This document shows, in pieces, positions 23,692 through 35,265 of a stretch of DNA of 64,000 nt. The stretch comes from Deltaproteobacteria bacterium. Its GTDB lineage: Bacteria; Desulfobacterota; Binatia; UTPRO1. The notes beneath the pieces are model-generated. The model was not told the DNA's origin, did not search any database, and worked only from the letters and a program-made list of their open reading frames with translations. Every line of letters starts with the position of its first letter. Position 1 is the stretch's first letter. The stretch covers positions 1 to 64,000 of the forward strand of contig JADYZW010000064.1 of NCBI GenBank assembly GCA_020852955.1. The letters run 5' to 3'. A program made the position numbers and the translations under genes.

Positions 23692-25116
23692 TCAGCGCTC
23701 GTCCTGCGCGTCGAACAGCACGAGCTGGCGCGGCGCGCCGGTGTCCTCGAACGGCACCGGATAGCGGCCGGTGAAGCAGGCGTCGCAGAAGCCCGGCTGC
23801 CTGCCGCCGAGGAAGGCGTACATGCCCTCTTCGGTGAGATACCTCAGCGAGTCGGCGGTGATGTAGCGGCAGATCTCGTCGATGTCGTGCGACGACGCGA
23901 TCAGCTCGGCTCGCGTCGGAGTATCGATGCCGTAGTAGCAGGGGTTGGTTGTCGGCGGCGAGCTGATCCGCATGTGCACCTCGCGCGCGCCGGCATCGCG
24001 GATCATCTTGACGATCTTCCGGCTCGTGGTGCCCCGCACGATCGAGTCGTCGACCACGACGACGCGCTTGCCCTCCAGCACGTTGCGCTGCGCGTTCAGC
24101 TTCACCTTCACGCCGAAGTGGCGGATCGCGTCGCGCGGTTCGATGAAAGTACGGCCGACGTAATGGTTGCGGATGAGACCCATCTCGAACGCGATGCCGG
24201 CCGCTTCCGCGTACCCGATCGCCGCCGGCACGCCGGAATCCGGGACCGGGATCACGATGTCCGCCGGGACTCCCGACTCGCGCGCCAGCGTCCGCCCGAG
24301 CTCCTTCCGCGCCTGGTACACGCTGCGCCCGAACACGGTCGAGTCCGGCCGGGCGAAGTAGATGTGTTCGAAGATGCACGCGGCGCCCGGCGCCTTCACG
24401 AACGGGTGATACGAGACGAGGCCCTCCGCGCTCGCGACGACCATCTCGCCTGGCTCGATCTCGCGCTCGTATCCGGCGTCCATCAGGTCGAGCGCGCACG
24501 TCTCCGACGCGATGACCCACGCGCCCTTCACCCGTCCGAGCACGAGCGGACGGAATCCGTGCGGATCGCGAACCGCGATGAGCTTGTGGGGAGAGAGGAA
24601 CACGAGGGAGTACGCGCCCCGCACCTGATGCAGCGCCTCGACGACGCGATCCTCGAGCGTGTCGGCGGCGGCCGCCGCGATGAGATGGATGATCACCTCG
24701 GTATCGACGGTCGACTGGAAGATCGCGCCGCGCGCTTCGAGCTCCGCGCGCAGCCGCTCAGCGTTCACCAGGTTGCCGTTGTGCGCCAGCGCGAGGCCAC
24801 CGCGCCCGTATTCCACCACCAACGGCTGCGCGTTCTTCAGATGCTGCGATGCGCCGGTCGTGGAGTAGCGATTGTGGCCGATCGCGGTCCGGCCGCGCAG
24901 CTTGCGGACGATCGCCTCGGGAAAGATGTCGGTCACGAGCCCGAGGCCGCGGTGCGAAACCAGCACCTGGCCGTCGGAGGATACGATGCCGGCGGCTTCC
25001 TGCCCGCGGTGCTGCAGGGCGCAGAGACCGAGGTACGCGAGATTGGCCGCCTCGGGGTGGCCGAACACCCCGACGACGCCGCACTTCTCGCGAAAGCCGC
25101 CCTCAGTCGTGGGCAT
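23692..25116 (-). CDS. purF: amidophosphoribosyltransferase
   Basis: 474 residues. First committed step of purine synthesis: PRPP plus glutamine to phosphoribosylamine. An 11-residue propeptide precedes the N-terminal nucleophile Cys12 (CGVVGVFG), as in the Bacillus-type enzyme. Cys residues in [14 protein letters not shown] and CDACFTG match the 4Fe-4S ligands of that type, so an oxygen-sensitive cluster is expected. The PRPP loop is [20 protein letters not shown] abuts the ATG with no spacer, which is unusually tight. Gap to purL is 12 bp. Confidence 0.95.
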   Translation of the reverse strand: MPTTEGGFREKCGVVGVFGHPEAANLAYLGLCALQHRGQEAAGIVSSDGQVLVSHRGLGLVTDIFPEAIVRKLRGRTAIGHNRYSTTGASQHLKNAQPLVVEYGRGGLALAHNGNLVNAERLRAELEARGAIFQSTVDTEVIIHLIAAAAADTLEDRVVEALHQVRGAYSLVFLSPHKLIAVRDPHGFRPLVLGRVKGAWVIASETCALDLMDAGYEREIEPGEMVVASAEGLVSYHPFVKAPGAACIFEHIYFARPDSTVFGRSVYQARKELGRTLARESGVPADIVIPVPDSGVPAAIGYAEAAGIAFEMGLIRNHYVGRTFIEPRDAIRHFGVKVKLNAQRNVLEGKRVVVVDDSIVRGTTSRKIVKMIRDAGAREVHMRISSPPTTNPCYYGIDTPTRAELIASSHDIDEICRYITADSLRYLTEEGMYAFLGGRQPGFCDACFTGRYPVPFEDTGAPRQLVLFDAQDER

Positions 25117-25128
25117 CTCCTTCGGGTA

Positions 25129-27360
25129 TCACGACCCGCCCGAGCCAGCGAGCATCCCGGCGAGGGCGGTCCGCCACGCCTCGCCGAGCGTCGCCACGTC
25201 GATCCCGACGAAGTCTCCGATCTCGAGGCGTTGCCCGCGCACTTCGCCGATCACCGCGATCGGCACCTCCTCCCGGCGCGCGATCTCGCGGAGCCGCGTC
25301 AGGTGCCGCCGTCGCACCGAGACGATCATACGCGCCTGGCTTTCGCCGAAGAGCAGCGCGTCCGGTCGGAACCCGCCCTCGAGCTCGATGCGCGCGCCGA
25401 GCGGCGCCGTGGTCTCGCTCGCGATGCAACATTCGGCGAGCGCCACGGCGAGCCCGCCTTCCGCAACATCGTGCGCCGAGCGCAGCAGGCCCTCGCGCGC
25501 CGCCTCGACGACCGTCCGGATGAGGCGCCGTTCGGTCTCGAGGTCGATCCACGGCACGCCGCCCCGTACTTGATGGTGGATGACGGCCAGGTATTCGCTG
25601 CTGCCGAGCTCTTCGCGGTTGCGTCCCAGCAGCACGACGGCATCGCCTTCGCTCTTGAACCACTGGGTCACGTGCCGGCTCGCATCCTCGAGCAAGCCGA
25701 CCATGCCGATCACCGGCGTCGGCGGAATGCTCCGGCCCTCGGTCTCGTTGTAGAAGCTGACGTTGCCGCTGATGACCGGCGTGCCGAACGCGAGGCAGGC
25801 ATCGCGCAGACCGGCGACCGCCTGTTGGAACTGCCACATCACCTCGGGCTTCTCCGGACTGCCGAAGTTCAGGCAATTGGTCACGCCGATCGGCTCGGCG
25901 CCGCTCGCCGCGAGATTGCGCGCCGCCTCCGCGACCGCGCTCACCGCGCCCACGTACGGATCCACGAGGCAGAGCCGACTGTTGCAGTCGACCGTCATCG
26001 CGATCGCCTTGTCGGAGCCCGGGAGGCGGACGACCGCGGCATCGGAGCCGGGACGCACCACGGTGCCGCCGCCGACATAGCTGTCGTACTGCCGGTACAC
26101 CCATTCGCGCGAGCAGAGGTTCGGCGACTCCAGCAGCCGGAGCAGCGTCTGGTTGTAGTCGGCGGGTTCGGCCAGGTCCGTCAGCTTGAGCTTCGCGCTC
26201 TCCTCCCCCCCCTGGGGCTCGGCCGCGGGACGCTCGTAGACGGGGGCCTCGTCGGTGAGCGGCGCAATCGGCACGTCGACGACGACGCGGCCCTCGAACG
26301 TGCAGCGCAAGCGCCGGGTGTCGGTGACGCGCCCGATCACGGCCGCTTCGAGATCCCACTTGTCGAACACCGCTTTGACGGCGTCCTCGGAGCCCCGGTG
26401 CACGACGAGCAACATGCGCTCCTGGGACTCGGAGAGCAGGATCTCGTACGGCGTCACTCCCGCCTCCCGCAGCGGGACGCACGACAGATCGAGATCGATG
26501 CCCGTGCCGCCGCGCGACGCCATCTCGGTCGAGGACGACGTGAGGCCCGCGGCTCCCATGTCCTGGATGGCGACCAGGTGGTGGCTCATCTCCGGCGCCA
26601 TCAGCTCGAGGCACGCCTCGAGCAGGAGCTTCTCGGTGAACGGGTCGCCGACCTGCACGGTCGGGCGTTTGCGCTCCGACTCGGCGTCGAACTCCGCGGA
26701 GGCGAGGAGGCTCGCGCCGTGGATGCCGTCCCGGCCCGTTCGCGAACCGACGTACATCACCGGATTGCCGACGCCCGTCGCCCGCGCCCGGAAGATGCGA
26801 TCCGCCCGGACGACCCCGAGCGTGAAGGCGTTCACCAGGATGTTGTGATCGTAGCCGGGATCGAACGCGACCTCGCCGCCGACGGTCGGAACGCCGATGC
26901 AGTTTCCGTAGTGGCCGATGCCCGCCACGACTCCGCGTACGAGGAACGCCGTCCGCGGGTGATCGATCGACCCGAAGCGCAGCGAATTGAGATTCGCGAT
27001 CGGACGCGCACCCATCGTGAAGATGTCGCGCAAGATGCCGCCGACGCCGGTCGCGGCGCCCTGGAACGGCTCGACGAACGAGGGGTGGTTGTGGCTCTCG
27101 ATCTTGAAGACGACCGCAAAACCGTCGCCGACGTCGAGCGCACCCGCGTTCTCGCCGGGCCCCTGCAGCACGCGCGGACCCGTCGTCGGCAGGCCCCGCA
27201 GATAGGCGCGCGAGCTCTTGTAGCTGCAGTGCTCGGACCACATCACCGAGAAGACGCCGAGCTCTTCGATGGTGGGCGCGCGTCCAAGGGTGGACTCGAT
27301 GCGCTCGTACTCCTGGGCCGTCAGCCCGTGCGCCAGCGCCGTCTCGACCGTGACGCGCAT
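25129..27360 (-). CDS. purL: phosphoribosylformylglycinamidine synthase, large subunit
   Basis: 743 residues, the small-PurL size that works with separate PurQ and PurS. It makes FGAM from FGAR with ATP and ammonia. The catalytic His is in [11 protein letters not shown] near residue 40; KIESHNHPS and GAATGVGG follow. ATG 27360 overlaps the purQ stop by one base (TGATG), supporting this start against the open Arg-rich extension upstream. Fourth enzyme gene of the purB-purS-purQ-purL-purF run. Confidence 0.96.
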   Translation of the reverse strand: MRVTVETALAHGLTAQEYERIESTLGRAPTIEELGVFSVMWSEHCSYKSSRAYLRGLPTTGPRVLQGPGENAGALDVGDGFAVVFKIESHNHPSFVEPFQGAATGVGGILRDIFTMGARPIANLNSLRFGSIDHPRTAFLVRGVVAGIGHYGNCIGVPTVGGEVAFDPGYDHNILVNAFTLGVVRADRIFRARATGVGNPVMYVGSRTGRDGIHGASLLASAEFDAESERKRPTVQVGDPFTEKLLLEACLELMAPEMSHHLVAIQDMGAAGLTSSSTEMASRGGTGIDLDLSCVPLREAGVTPYEILLSESQERMLLVVHRGSEDAVKAVFDKWDLEAAVIGRVTDTRRLRCTFEGRVVVDVPIAPLTDEAPVYERPAAEPQGGEESAKLKLTDLAEPADYNQTLLRLLESPNLCSREWVYRQYDSYVGGGTVVRPGSDAAVVRLPGSDKAIAMTVDCNSRLCLVDPYVGAVSAVAEAARNLAASGAEPIGVTNCLNFGSPEKPEVMWQFQQAVAGLRDACLAFGTPVISGNVSFYNETEGRSIPPTPVIGMVGLLEDASRHVTQWFKSEGDAVVLLGRNREELGSSEYLAVIHHQVRGGVPWIDLETERRLIRTVVEAAREGLLRSAHDVAEGGLAVALAECCIASETTAPLGARIELEGGFRPDALLFGESQARMIVSVRRRHLTRLREIARREEVPIAVIGEVRGQRLEIGDFVGIDVATLGEAWRTALAGMLAGSGGS

Positions 27361-28103
27361 CAGGGGCCCGACAGGACCTTCGAGCTGGTCGGGGCCGCCG
27401 AGACGTCGACCACCCCGCTCCCGCTCGCGATGACCGAGAGGAAGATCTTGCGCCCGTCCTCTCCCCCGACGAGCCACTCGCAGGCGTGCTCGGGGTGCGG
27501 CATCAGGCCGAAGACGTTGCCGCGGGCGTTGCGCACGCCGGCGATCGCGCCGAGCGAGCCGTTCGGATTGGCTTCCGGCGTAACCCGCCCCTCCGCATCG
27601 GTGTAGCGGAGCACGATCTGCCGACCCGCCTCCAGCGACCGCAGCGTCGCCTCATCGGCGACGTAGCATCCCTCGCCGTGCTTCACGGGAAGGTCCAGGA
27701 CGTCGCCCCGCCGACAGCGGTTGGTGAAGGCCGTGTCGGCGTCCTCGACGCGCACATGCACCCGGCGGCAGAGGAAGTCGAGCTCGCGGTTGCGAATCAG
27801 CGCGCCCGGAAGCAATCCGGCTTCACAGAGGATCTGGAAGCCGTTGCAGATCCCGAGCACGATCCCGCCCTCGCGGGCGAAGCGCTCGACGGCCAGCATG
27901 ATCGGCGAGAAGCGCGCCACGGCGCCGCATCGGAGGTAGTCGCCGTACGAGAAGCCACCGGGCAGCACGATACAATCGAGGCCGTCGACGCTCGCGTCCT
28001 TGTGCCACAGGCGCACCACGGTCTCGCCCAGCAAGCGCTCGAGGACGTAGGCGGTCTGGGCATCGTCGTTCGAGCCCGGAAACGTGATCACGCCCCAGCG
28101 CAT
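27360..28103 (-). CDS. purQ: phosphoribosylformylglycinamidine synthase, glutaminase subunit
   Basis: 247 residues, class I glutamine amidotransferase supplying ammonia to PurL. The nucleophile Cys is in [10 protein letters not shown] and the His-Glu pair in [21 protein letters not shown] is characteristic of PurQ. The C-terminal 25 residues (after KIFLSVIA) are Ser/Val-rich and longer than usual. It follows purS by three bases and overlaps purL by one. Confidence 0.95.
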   Translation of the reverse strand: MRWGVITFPGSNDDAQTAYVLERLLGETVVRLWHKDASVDGLDCIVLPGGFSYGDYLRCGAVARFSPIMLAVERFAREGGIVLGICNGFQILCEAGLLPGALIRNRELDFLCRRVHVRVEDADTAFTNRCRRGDVLDLPVKHGEGCYVADEATLRSLEAGRQIVLRYTDAEGRVTPEANPNGSLGAIAGVRNARGNVFGLMPHPEHACEWLVGGEDGRKIFLSVIASGSGVVDVSAAPTSSKVLSGP

Positions 28104-28106
28104 GGC

Positions 28107-28367
28107 TCAGCTCGCATCGGCGGCATCGATCTCGAACCGATAGTCTTCGATCACCCGGTTGGCGAGGAGGCGCTCGCACATCTCGCGCAATCGCGCCTCG
28201 GCGCTTTCCCGGCTCACGTCGACCAAGCGGAGCTCGAGGTACTTGCCGATCCGAACGTCGCCGACCTCCGGATACCCGAGCGCGTGCAAGGAGTGTTGTA
28301 CGGCCTTTCCTTGCGGATCGAGGACGCCGGTCTTCGGCGTCACGTACACGCGCGCTAGCCAACCCAT
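28107..28367 (-). CDS. purS: phosphoribosylformylglycinamidine synthase, PurS subunit
   Basis: 86 residues from ATG 28367, with GAGG at proper spacing. PurS bridges PurL and PurQ in the three-part FGAM synthase. Family features are VYVTPKTGVLDPQGKAV, LHALGYPEVGDVRIGKYLEL and the terminal VIEDYRFEI. The frame is open for 15 more codons upstream but that part is not conserved in character. 54 bp downstream of purB. Confidence 0.93.
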   Translation of the reverse strand: MGWLARVYVTPKTGVLDPQGKAVQHSLHALGYPEVGDVRIGKYLELRLVDVSRESAEARLREMCERLLANRVIEDYRFEIDAADAS

Positions 28368-28421
28368 GCTGCCGTCCTCACTGCGAGAAGTCGCCCGTGC
28401 CGTGTCACGCACCGCCGACCG

Positions 28422-29786
28422 TCATTTGGCCCCCCTACGCGACGTGCGAACCGCTGGCCGTTGGCGCGTCTGCCGACGCCGAGAAGGTCCACTGGTACCC
28501 AAGCCTCGCCGAAAGAGCAAGTCGATGTGCTCGAGATGACGTCCGGGGTCGAGCAGTTCTTCGAGCTCGCGCACCGTGAGGCGCTTGCGGATCTCCGGCT
28601 CGGCGGCGAGCGCCTCGGCGAAGCGCGCTTCGCCAGCGAGTGCGGCGTGCGCCGCGCGCTGCACCCAGCGATACGCCTCCTGCCGGACGGCGCCCTTCCG
28701 CACCAGGGCGAGCAGCACGTTCTCGGACAGCACGACGCCGGCGCTGAGGTCGAGGTTGGCGCGCATCCGCTCCGGACGCACCGCGAGATTCTCGAGCACG
28801 CCGGCCATGCGGGCGAGCATGAAGTCGAGCGCGATGGTCGCATCGGGCGCGATCACCCGTTCGACCGACGAATGGCTGATGTCCCGTTCGTGCCAGAGAG
28901 CCACGTTCTCCAGCGCCGCGCCGGCATACCCGCGGAGCAGCCTCGCCAACCCCGTCACGTTCTCCGACAGGATCGGATTGCGCTTGTGGGGCATCGCCGA
29001 GGAGCCTTTCTGTCCCGTCGTGAACGGCTCCTCCGCCTCGCCGACCTCCGTGCGCTGCAAGTGCCGAATCTCCACCGCGATCCGCTCCAGCGAGGCGCCG
29101 AGCACCGCGAGCGTGGAGAAGAAGGCCGCGTGGCGATCACGGGCGACGACCTGGGTCGCCACCGGCTCCGGCGCAAGGCCGAGCCGTGTCAGGACGTACG
29201 CCTCCACGTCCGGAGCGACGTTCCCAAACACGCCGACCGCGCCCGACAGGGTTCCGATCGATACCTCGCGGATGGCCGCGCGCAGGCGATCCAGGTTGCG
29301 TACCGCCTCCGCATGCCAGCTCGCCACCTTCACGCCGAACGTGACCGGCTCCGCATGCATCCCGTGGGTGCGACCGATCATGAGCGTCTTCTTGTGCGCG
29401 AGCGCGAGGCGCCGCAGCGCCGCGATCAACCGTTCCTGGCCCCGCACGAGAAGCTCCCCGGCGGCCTTCAGCTGCAGCGCGAACCCGGTGTCGAGCACGT
29501 CCGACGACGTCAGCCCGAGGTGCAGGAAGCGCCCCTCGGCGCCGATCGTCTCCGCCACCTGAGTCACGAAGGCGATGATGTCGTGCTTTACCTCCGCTTC
29601 GAGCTCGGCGATGCGGACGGGGTCGATGCGCGCGCGCTTGCGGATGGCGGCGACCGCCTTCCGCGGCACCGCCCCCCGCTTGGCCATCGCCTCGCAGGCG
29701 AGGATCTCGACCTCGAGCCAGCGGGCGTAGCGCGCCCCATCCGTCCAGATCTCCCCCATGGCCGGCCGCGTATAGCGATCGATCAT
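28422..29786 (-). CDS. purB: adenylosuccinate lyase
   Basis: 454 residues from ATG 29786, which overlaps the M16 peptidase stop (ATGA). It cleaves SAICAR and adenylosuccinate with loss of fumarate. The signature GSSAMPHKRNP carries the catalytic Ser; GRTHGMHAEP and TSSDVLDTG are also present. Homologues usually end near HIDLLFRRG; here about 27 extra Arg/Ser/Gln-rich residues follow, probably a disordered tail made by loss of the old stop. Confidence 0.95.
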   Translation of the reverse strand: MIDRYTRPAMGEIWTDGARYARWLEVEILACEAMAKRGAVPRKAVAAIRKRARIDPVRIAELEAEVKHDIIAFVTQVAETIGAEGRFLHLGLTSSDVLDTGFALQLKAAGELLVRGQERLIAALRRLALAHKKTLMIGRTHGMHAEPVTFGVKVASWHAEAVRNLDRLRAAIREVSIGTLSGAVGVFGNVAPDVEAYVLTRLGLAPEPVATQVVARDRHAAFFSTLAVLGASLERIAVEIRHLQRTEVGEAEEPFTTGQKGSSAMPHKRNPILSENVTGLARLLRGYAGAALENVALWHERDISHSSVERVIAPDATIALDFMLARMAGVLENLAVRPERMRANLDLSAGVVLSENVLLALVRKGAVRQEAYRWVQRAAHAALAGEARFAEALAAEPEIRKRLTVRELEELLDPGRHLEHIDLLFRRGLGTSGPSRRRQTRQRPAVRTSRRGAK

Positions 29787-31096
29787 CCGAGCAATCCTCC
29801 GAAAACGCCCGTATCGAGGACGCGCGCCTTCACGTCGCCGAGCAGCACCAGCGCACACGATTCCGGCCGGAAGAGCCGCGCGGCGAGCGCCACGATCTGG
29901 TCGTTGGTGACCGCTTCGAGCCGCGCCGCGAGCTCGTCGCTCGTCACCTGCCGTCCGAAGTACATCTCCTGGAGCGCTAGACGCTCCATGCGCTGGTCCG
30001 AGGTCTCGAGGCCGAGCAGCAGCGTCCCCCTGAGCTTCCCTTTGGCGCGCGCGAGCTCGGCCGCGGGGATCCCCTCGCGCCGAATCCGGCCGAGTTCGCC
30101 GACCACGATCTCCGCGACCTCCGCAACCCAGCGTGGGCGCGTCCCGGCGGCGACGCCCAGGTAGCCGGTGTCGCGGTACGAGCAGAGGAACGAGTCGATC
30201 GAGTAGGCGCGCCCGCGGCGCTCGCGCACCTCCTGGAACAGCCGCGAGCTCGGGCTGTCCCCCAGCGCCGAATTCAGCACCACGGCCGCGTCGCGATCCG
30301 GATCGTCGACGGCGACGCCGCGCGTTCCGAAGCAGAGCTGCACCTGCTCGAGCCGCCGTCGGTGCAGCGTCACGCCCGGCGCCGCCGCGGGAGACTCCCC
30401 CTCCGCCAGCGGCGCCGTGCCGGCGAGGTCGCCGAACCGTTTCGTCACCTCGTCGACCAACGCGTCGTGCGCCACGTCCCCGGCCGCCGCGACCACCAAC
30501 CGGTCGGGACGATAGCGTCGCCGCACCCAGGCGCGGCACGCGTCGCGATCGAAGCCGGCCACGGTGTCCCGCGTCCCGCAGACGGGACGCCCGAGCGCGT
30601 GCCCGGGCCAGTACGCCTGGTGGAAGAGGTCGTTGATGAGATCGTCCGGCGTGTCCTCGATCTGCGCGATCTCCTCGAAGACCACGTCCTTCTCGCGCGC
30701 GATCTCCTCCGGCGCGAAGCGCGACGCGAGGAAGATGTCGCTCAGCAGATCCACCGCGAGCGGGACGTGCTCACCGAGCACCTTCGCGTAGTAGCACGTG
30801 TGTTCGCGATCCGTGTCGGCGTTGAGGACGCCGCCGACGGCGTCGATCGCCTCCGCGATCTCGACGGCGCTCCGGCGCTCGGTGCCCTTGAAGAAGAGAT
30901 GCTCGAGGAAGTGCGAGAGTCCGCTCTCCGCCGCACCCTCGTAGCGCGACCCGCTCTCCACCCAGAGTCCGATCGCCGCCGAAACCATCCCCGGCGTGCG
31001 CTCCGACAGGATGCGTATCCCGTTCGGCAGCGTCGTCTTGTCGACGCGGACGCCTGCCGCCGCGTCGACCGGCGCAGCGGCGTCGTTCGAGGCCAT
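29783..31096 (-). CDS. M16 family zinc metallopeptidase (PqqL/processing-peptidase-like)
   Basis: 437 residues, a one-chain M16B protein with two M16 lobes. The inverted zinc motif HFLEH lies near 63-67 and the downstream Glu is in the EKDVVFEEIAQIED helix. Second-lobe features are FGTRGV and ERRGRAYS. It degrades peptides in the cytoplasm in relatives. The order rpsO-pnp-M16 is widely conserved in bacteria. No signal peptide is seen. It begins 4 bp after pnp and overlaps purB by 4 bp, bridging the RNA and purine halves of the array. Confidence 0.92.
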   Translation of the reverse strand: MASNDAAAPVDAAAGVRVDKTTLPNGIRILSERTPGMVSAAIGLWVESGSRYEGAAESGLSHFLEHLFFKGTERRSAVEIAEAIDAVGGVLNADTDREHTCYYAKVLGEHVPLAVDLLSDIFLASRFAPEEIAREKDVVFEEIAQIEDTPDDLINDLFHQAYWPGHALGRPVCGTRDTVAGFDRDACRAWVRRRYRPDRLVVAAAGDVAHDALVDEVTKRFGDLAGTAPLAEGESPAAAPGVTLHRRRLEQVQLCFGTRGVAVDDPDRDAAVVLNSALGDSPSSRLFQEVRERRGRAYSIDSFLCSYRDTGYLGVAAGTRPRWVAEVAEIVVGELGRIRREGIPAAELARAKGKLRGTLLLGLETSDQRMERLALQEMYFGRQVTSDELAARLEAVTNDQIVALAARLFRPESCALVLLGDVKARVLDTGVFGGLLG

Positions 31097-31100
31097 GGCG

Positions 31101-33188
<2,088 letters not shown>

Positions 33189-33198
33189 CTCACCTACT

Positions 33199-33261
33199 CC
33201 CGTCCCGTGTCGGGACATTCCCTGAGGACTGTATGCGCAGCGCAGCGAGAAACGGGACGGG
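33199..33261 (-). promoter_or_regulatory. pnp leader with two mutually exclusive hairpins
   Basis: On the minus transcript CCCGTCCCG (33261-33253) can pair perfectly over 9 bp with CGGGACGGG (33207-33199), which sits directly before the pnp ribosome site. The same right arm can instead form a short hairpin, GTCCCG-ACA-CGGGAC (33216-33202). E. coli pnp is controlled by RNase III and PNPase acting on a leader stem; this is a structural analogue by inference. Confidence 0.5.
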
Positions 33262-33281
33262 TCGGGAAGTGAAGAAGGCGC

Positions 33282-33563
33282 TTACTTGCGGATGTTGAGA
33301 CGTTCGATGACGGCTTTGTACCGCTGGAAGTCGATGCGCTTCAGATAGTCCAGCAACCGCCGCCGCTGCCCCACCAGCTTCAACAAGCCGCGCCGCGAAT
33401 GATGATCCTTCGCGTGGGTCTTGAAGTGTTCGGTCAGATATCCGATGCGGTCGCTCAGGAGCGCGATCTGGACCTCGGGTGAGCCGGTGTCGGTCTCGTG
33501 CCGTCGGTACGTCGCCAGGATTTGCTGGGTGCGCACTGCCGCGCCGCTCGTTCCTTCTCCCAT
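33282..33563 (-). CDS. rpsO: 30S ribosomal protein S15
   Basis: 93 residues from ATG 33563. Binds 16S rRNA in the platform. It carries the family core [30 protein letters not shown] and [16 protein letters not shown] at 33578, five codons upstream in frame, lies 7 nt after a -10 box and could be a leaderless start; the ATG would then be internal. I keep the ATG because TTG is rare for leaderless starts. Directly upstream of pnp, the standard order. Confidence 0.95.
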   Translation of the reverse strand: MGEGTSGAAVRTQQILATYRRHETDTGSPEVQIALLSDRIGYLTEHFKTHAKDHHSRRGLLKLVGQRRRLLDYLKRIDFQRYKAVIERLNIRK

Positions 33564-33585
33564 GTCGTTTCTCGTCAAGCGCGCA

Positions 33586-33614
33586 GCAGTACCATGCGAT
33601 CCCGGCGATGTAAA
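33586..33614 (-). promoter_or_regulatory. candidate rpsO-pnp promoter
   Basis: TTTACA (33609-33614), 17-bp spacer, TACTGC (33586-33591) on the minus strand, inside the truB-rpsO gap. Transcription would begin near 33579, giving a leader of about 15 nt to ATG 33563. It gives rpsO-pnp a supply independent of the nusA end of the array. Confidence 0.5.
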
Positions 33615-33633
33615 GCGATCGTGAGCCGCTCGC

Positions 33634-34563
33634 TCATCCCCGCTCGCTTCGCAGATGCTCCGCCATCACCCGCGCCAGCTGCCAGCGCGACCCGTCCGGC
33701 GTCGCCGTCGCGATCGCGATCAGCTCCCCCTGCGCGCTCGCCAGGCGCACCGCCTCGCCCGCCTCGCGGGGAGGTCCGAGCGTCCCGAGCACCCGCTGTT
33801 GTCCGCGCCGGATCGACGCGATCGCGCGGGAATCGATCTCGACCGCCCGGAGCGTCCCGAGCGCCGCGGAGGGGGTCACGAGCGGCAGCGCCCCCTCGGC
33901 CGCAGCGCGCGCGAGGTCGTCGAGCGTCACGGCATCGCGAACGTCGAACGGGCCGCAGCGCGTCCGACGCAGCGCCGCGAGGTGCGCGACCGTCCCAAGG
34001 GCCCGCCCCAGATCCTGCGCCAGCACCCGCACGTAGGTCCCCTTCGAGCAGGTCACCGCGAACCCAAGGCGATCGGCGGCGAGGTACGCCACATCGAACG
34101 CCGCGATCCGGACCGGCCGGGCCGCCCGCGCGACGGTCCGTCCGGCACGCGCCAGGCGATACAGCGGTACGCCGTCGCGCTTCAGCGCCGAATACATCGG
34201 CGGCGTCTGCTGGATGTCGCCGCGCAGCCGCGCGACGGCGGCGGACAGGTCGGCCGGAGCGAGCCGCGGCACCGGCCGCTCTTCGACCACGGTCCCGGTG
34301 CGATCGAGCGTGTCCGTCGCGGTCCCGAGCGCGATCTCCCCGACGTACCGCTTCTCGTCCTCGGCGAGGAACGTCGCGATCTTCGTCCCCTCGCCGATGC
34401 AGATCGGCAGGAGTCCGGTCGCAAACGGATCGAGCGTCCCGAGATGCCCGACCTTGCGTTGCCGCAGCGTGCGCTTCACGACCGCCACCACGGCGGCCGA
34501 CGTCACGCCCTCCGGCTTGTCGACGAGGAGCAGTCCGTGCAGCTCCGGTCCACGCTCAGGCAT
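33634..34563 (-). CDS. truB: tRNA pseudouridine-55 synthase
   Basis: 309 residues. Isomerises U55 in the T-loop of tRNAs. The catalytic Asp45 lies in GTLDPFATG, preceded by [12 protein letters not shown] and [12 protein letters not shown] are family hallmarks. A short PUA-like C-terminal part is present. It overlaps the rbfA stop by 8 bp. Gap to rpsO is 70 bp and holds a promoter. Confidence 0.95.
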   Translation of the reverse strand: MPERGPELHGLLLVDKPEGVTSAAVVAVVKRTLRQRKVGHLGTLDPFATGLLPICIGEGTKIATFLAEDEKRYVGEIALGTATDTLDRTGTVVEERPVPRLAPADLSAAVARLRGDIQQTPPMYSALKRDGVPLYRLARAGRTVARAARPVRIAAFDVAYLAADRLGFAVTCSKGTYVRVLAQDLGRALGTVAHLAALRRTRCGPFDVRDAVTLDDLARAAAEGALPLVTPSAALGTLRAVEIDSRAIASIRRGQQRVLGTLGPPREAGEAVRLASAQGELIAIATATPDGSRWQLARVMAEHLRSERG

Positions 34564-34921
34564 CGCCGTCGTCCTCGCGCGGGCCGCGCGCTTCGCGCAG
34601 CAGCCGCTCGAGACGCTCCGCGTTCCCGATGGCCGGATCGACCTCGAAGCGCAGCTCGGGCGTGAAGCGCAGGCCGAGGCGCCGTCCGATCTGCGCCTGC
34701 AAGTACGGGCGCGCGCTCGCGAGGCCCGCGAGCGTACTCCGCTCCGCGGCCGCGTCCCCGTGCACCGACACGTAGACGGTCGCGTGTTTCAGGTCGGGCG
34801 ACATGCGCGTGCCCGTGACGGTGACCATGCCGACCCGGGGATCCTTCACCCCGCGGAGCAGCACGTCCGAGAGCGCCGCCTGCAGCAACGCTCCGACCCG
34901 ATCGGTTCGGTGGCCGGCCAT
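34556..34921 (-). CDS. rbfA: ribosome-binding factor A
   Basis: 121 residues, KH-type fold needed for 16S 5'-end maturation and cold adaptation. Family features are VKDPRVGMVTVTGTRMSPD and VYVSVHG, with LRFTPELRFEVD near the C-terminus. It lies between the DUF503 gene (4-bp gap) and truB (8-bp overlap), as in many nusA-infB operons. Confidence 0.93.
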   Translation of the reverse strand: MAGHRTDRVGALLQAALSDVLLRGVKDPRVGMVTVTGTRMSPDLKHATVYVSVHGDAAAERSTLAGLASARPYLQAQIGRRLGLRFTPELRFEVDPAIGNAERLERLLREARGPREDDGDA

Positions 34922-34925
34922 GTCC

Positions 34926-35213
34926 TCAGTAGTGGAGGAACTCGAGCTGCTCCTCGCCGAGCTCCGCGATCTGCATGTCGTCGATGCAGCGGACGACTTC
35001 GCGCAACGCGCCGTCGACGAACCCCTGGTCCGTACCGACCTGGCTGATGCCGAGCACCGCGCGCTGCCAGAGGTCGTGGTCGTCGGCTTCGGCGATCGAC
35101 ACGTTGAATTTGTTGCGCACCCGGGACTTGATGGTGCGGATGACGCTCCGCTTGCCCTTGAGCGAATGGTTCTCGTGCAAGTAGAGCGTGAGACGAAGTA
35201 CGCCGACGGTCAC
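34926..35213 (-). CDS. DUF503 family protein (YlxP-like)
   Basis: 95 residues from GTG 35213 with ACGGAG upstream. The motif SLKGKRSVIRTIKSRVRNKFNVSIAE defines the family (shown only in part here: SLKGKRSV, RNKFNVSIAE). Members sit between infB and rbfA in many bacteria and are thought to help ribosome maturation; no activity is established. It is 52 bp after infB. Confidence 0.9.
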   Translation of the reverse strand: MTVGVLRLTLYLHENHSLKGKRSVIRTIKSRVRNKFNVSIAEADDHDLWQRAVLGISQVGTDQGFVDGALREVVRCIDDMQIAELGEEQLEFLHY

Positions 35214-35265
35214 GACTCGCTCCGTTGTCGCGCGCGGCCGAAACCCCGCGCTCCGCCAGGATCCG

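Noticed and set aside
23662-27606. 1314-codon open frame on the plus strand antisense to purF and purL
   Set aside because: His/Arg/Asp-rich composition with no domain; purF and purL on the other strand are certain and their third-position GC keeps the antisense frame open.
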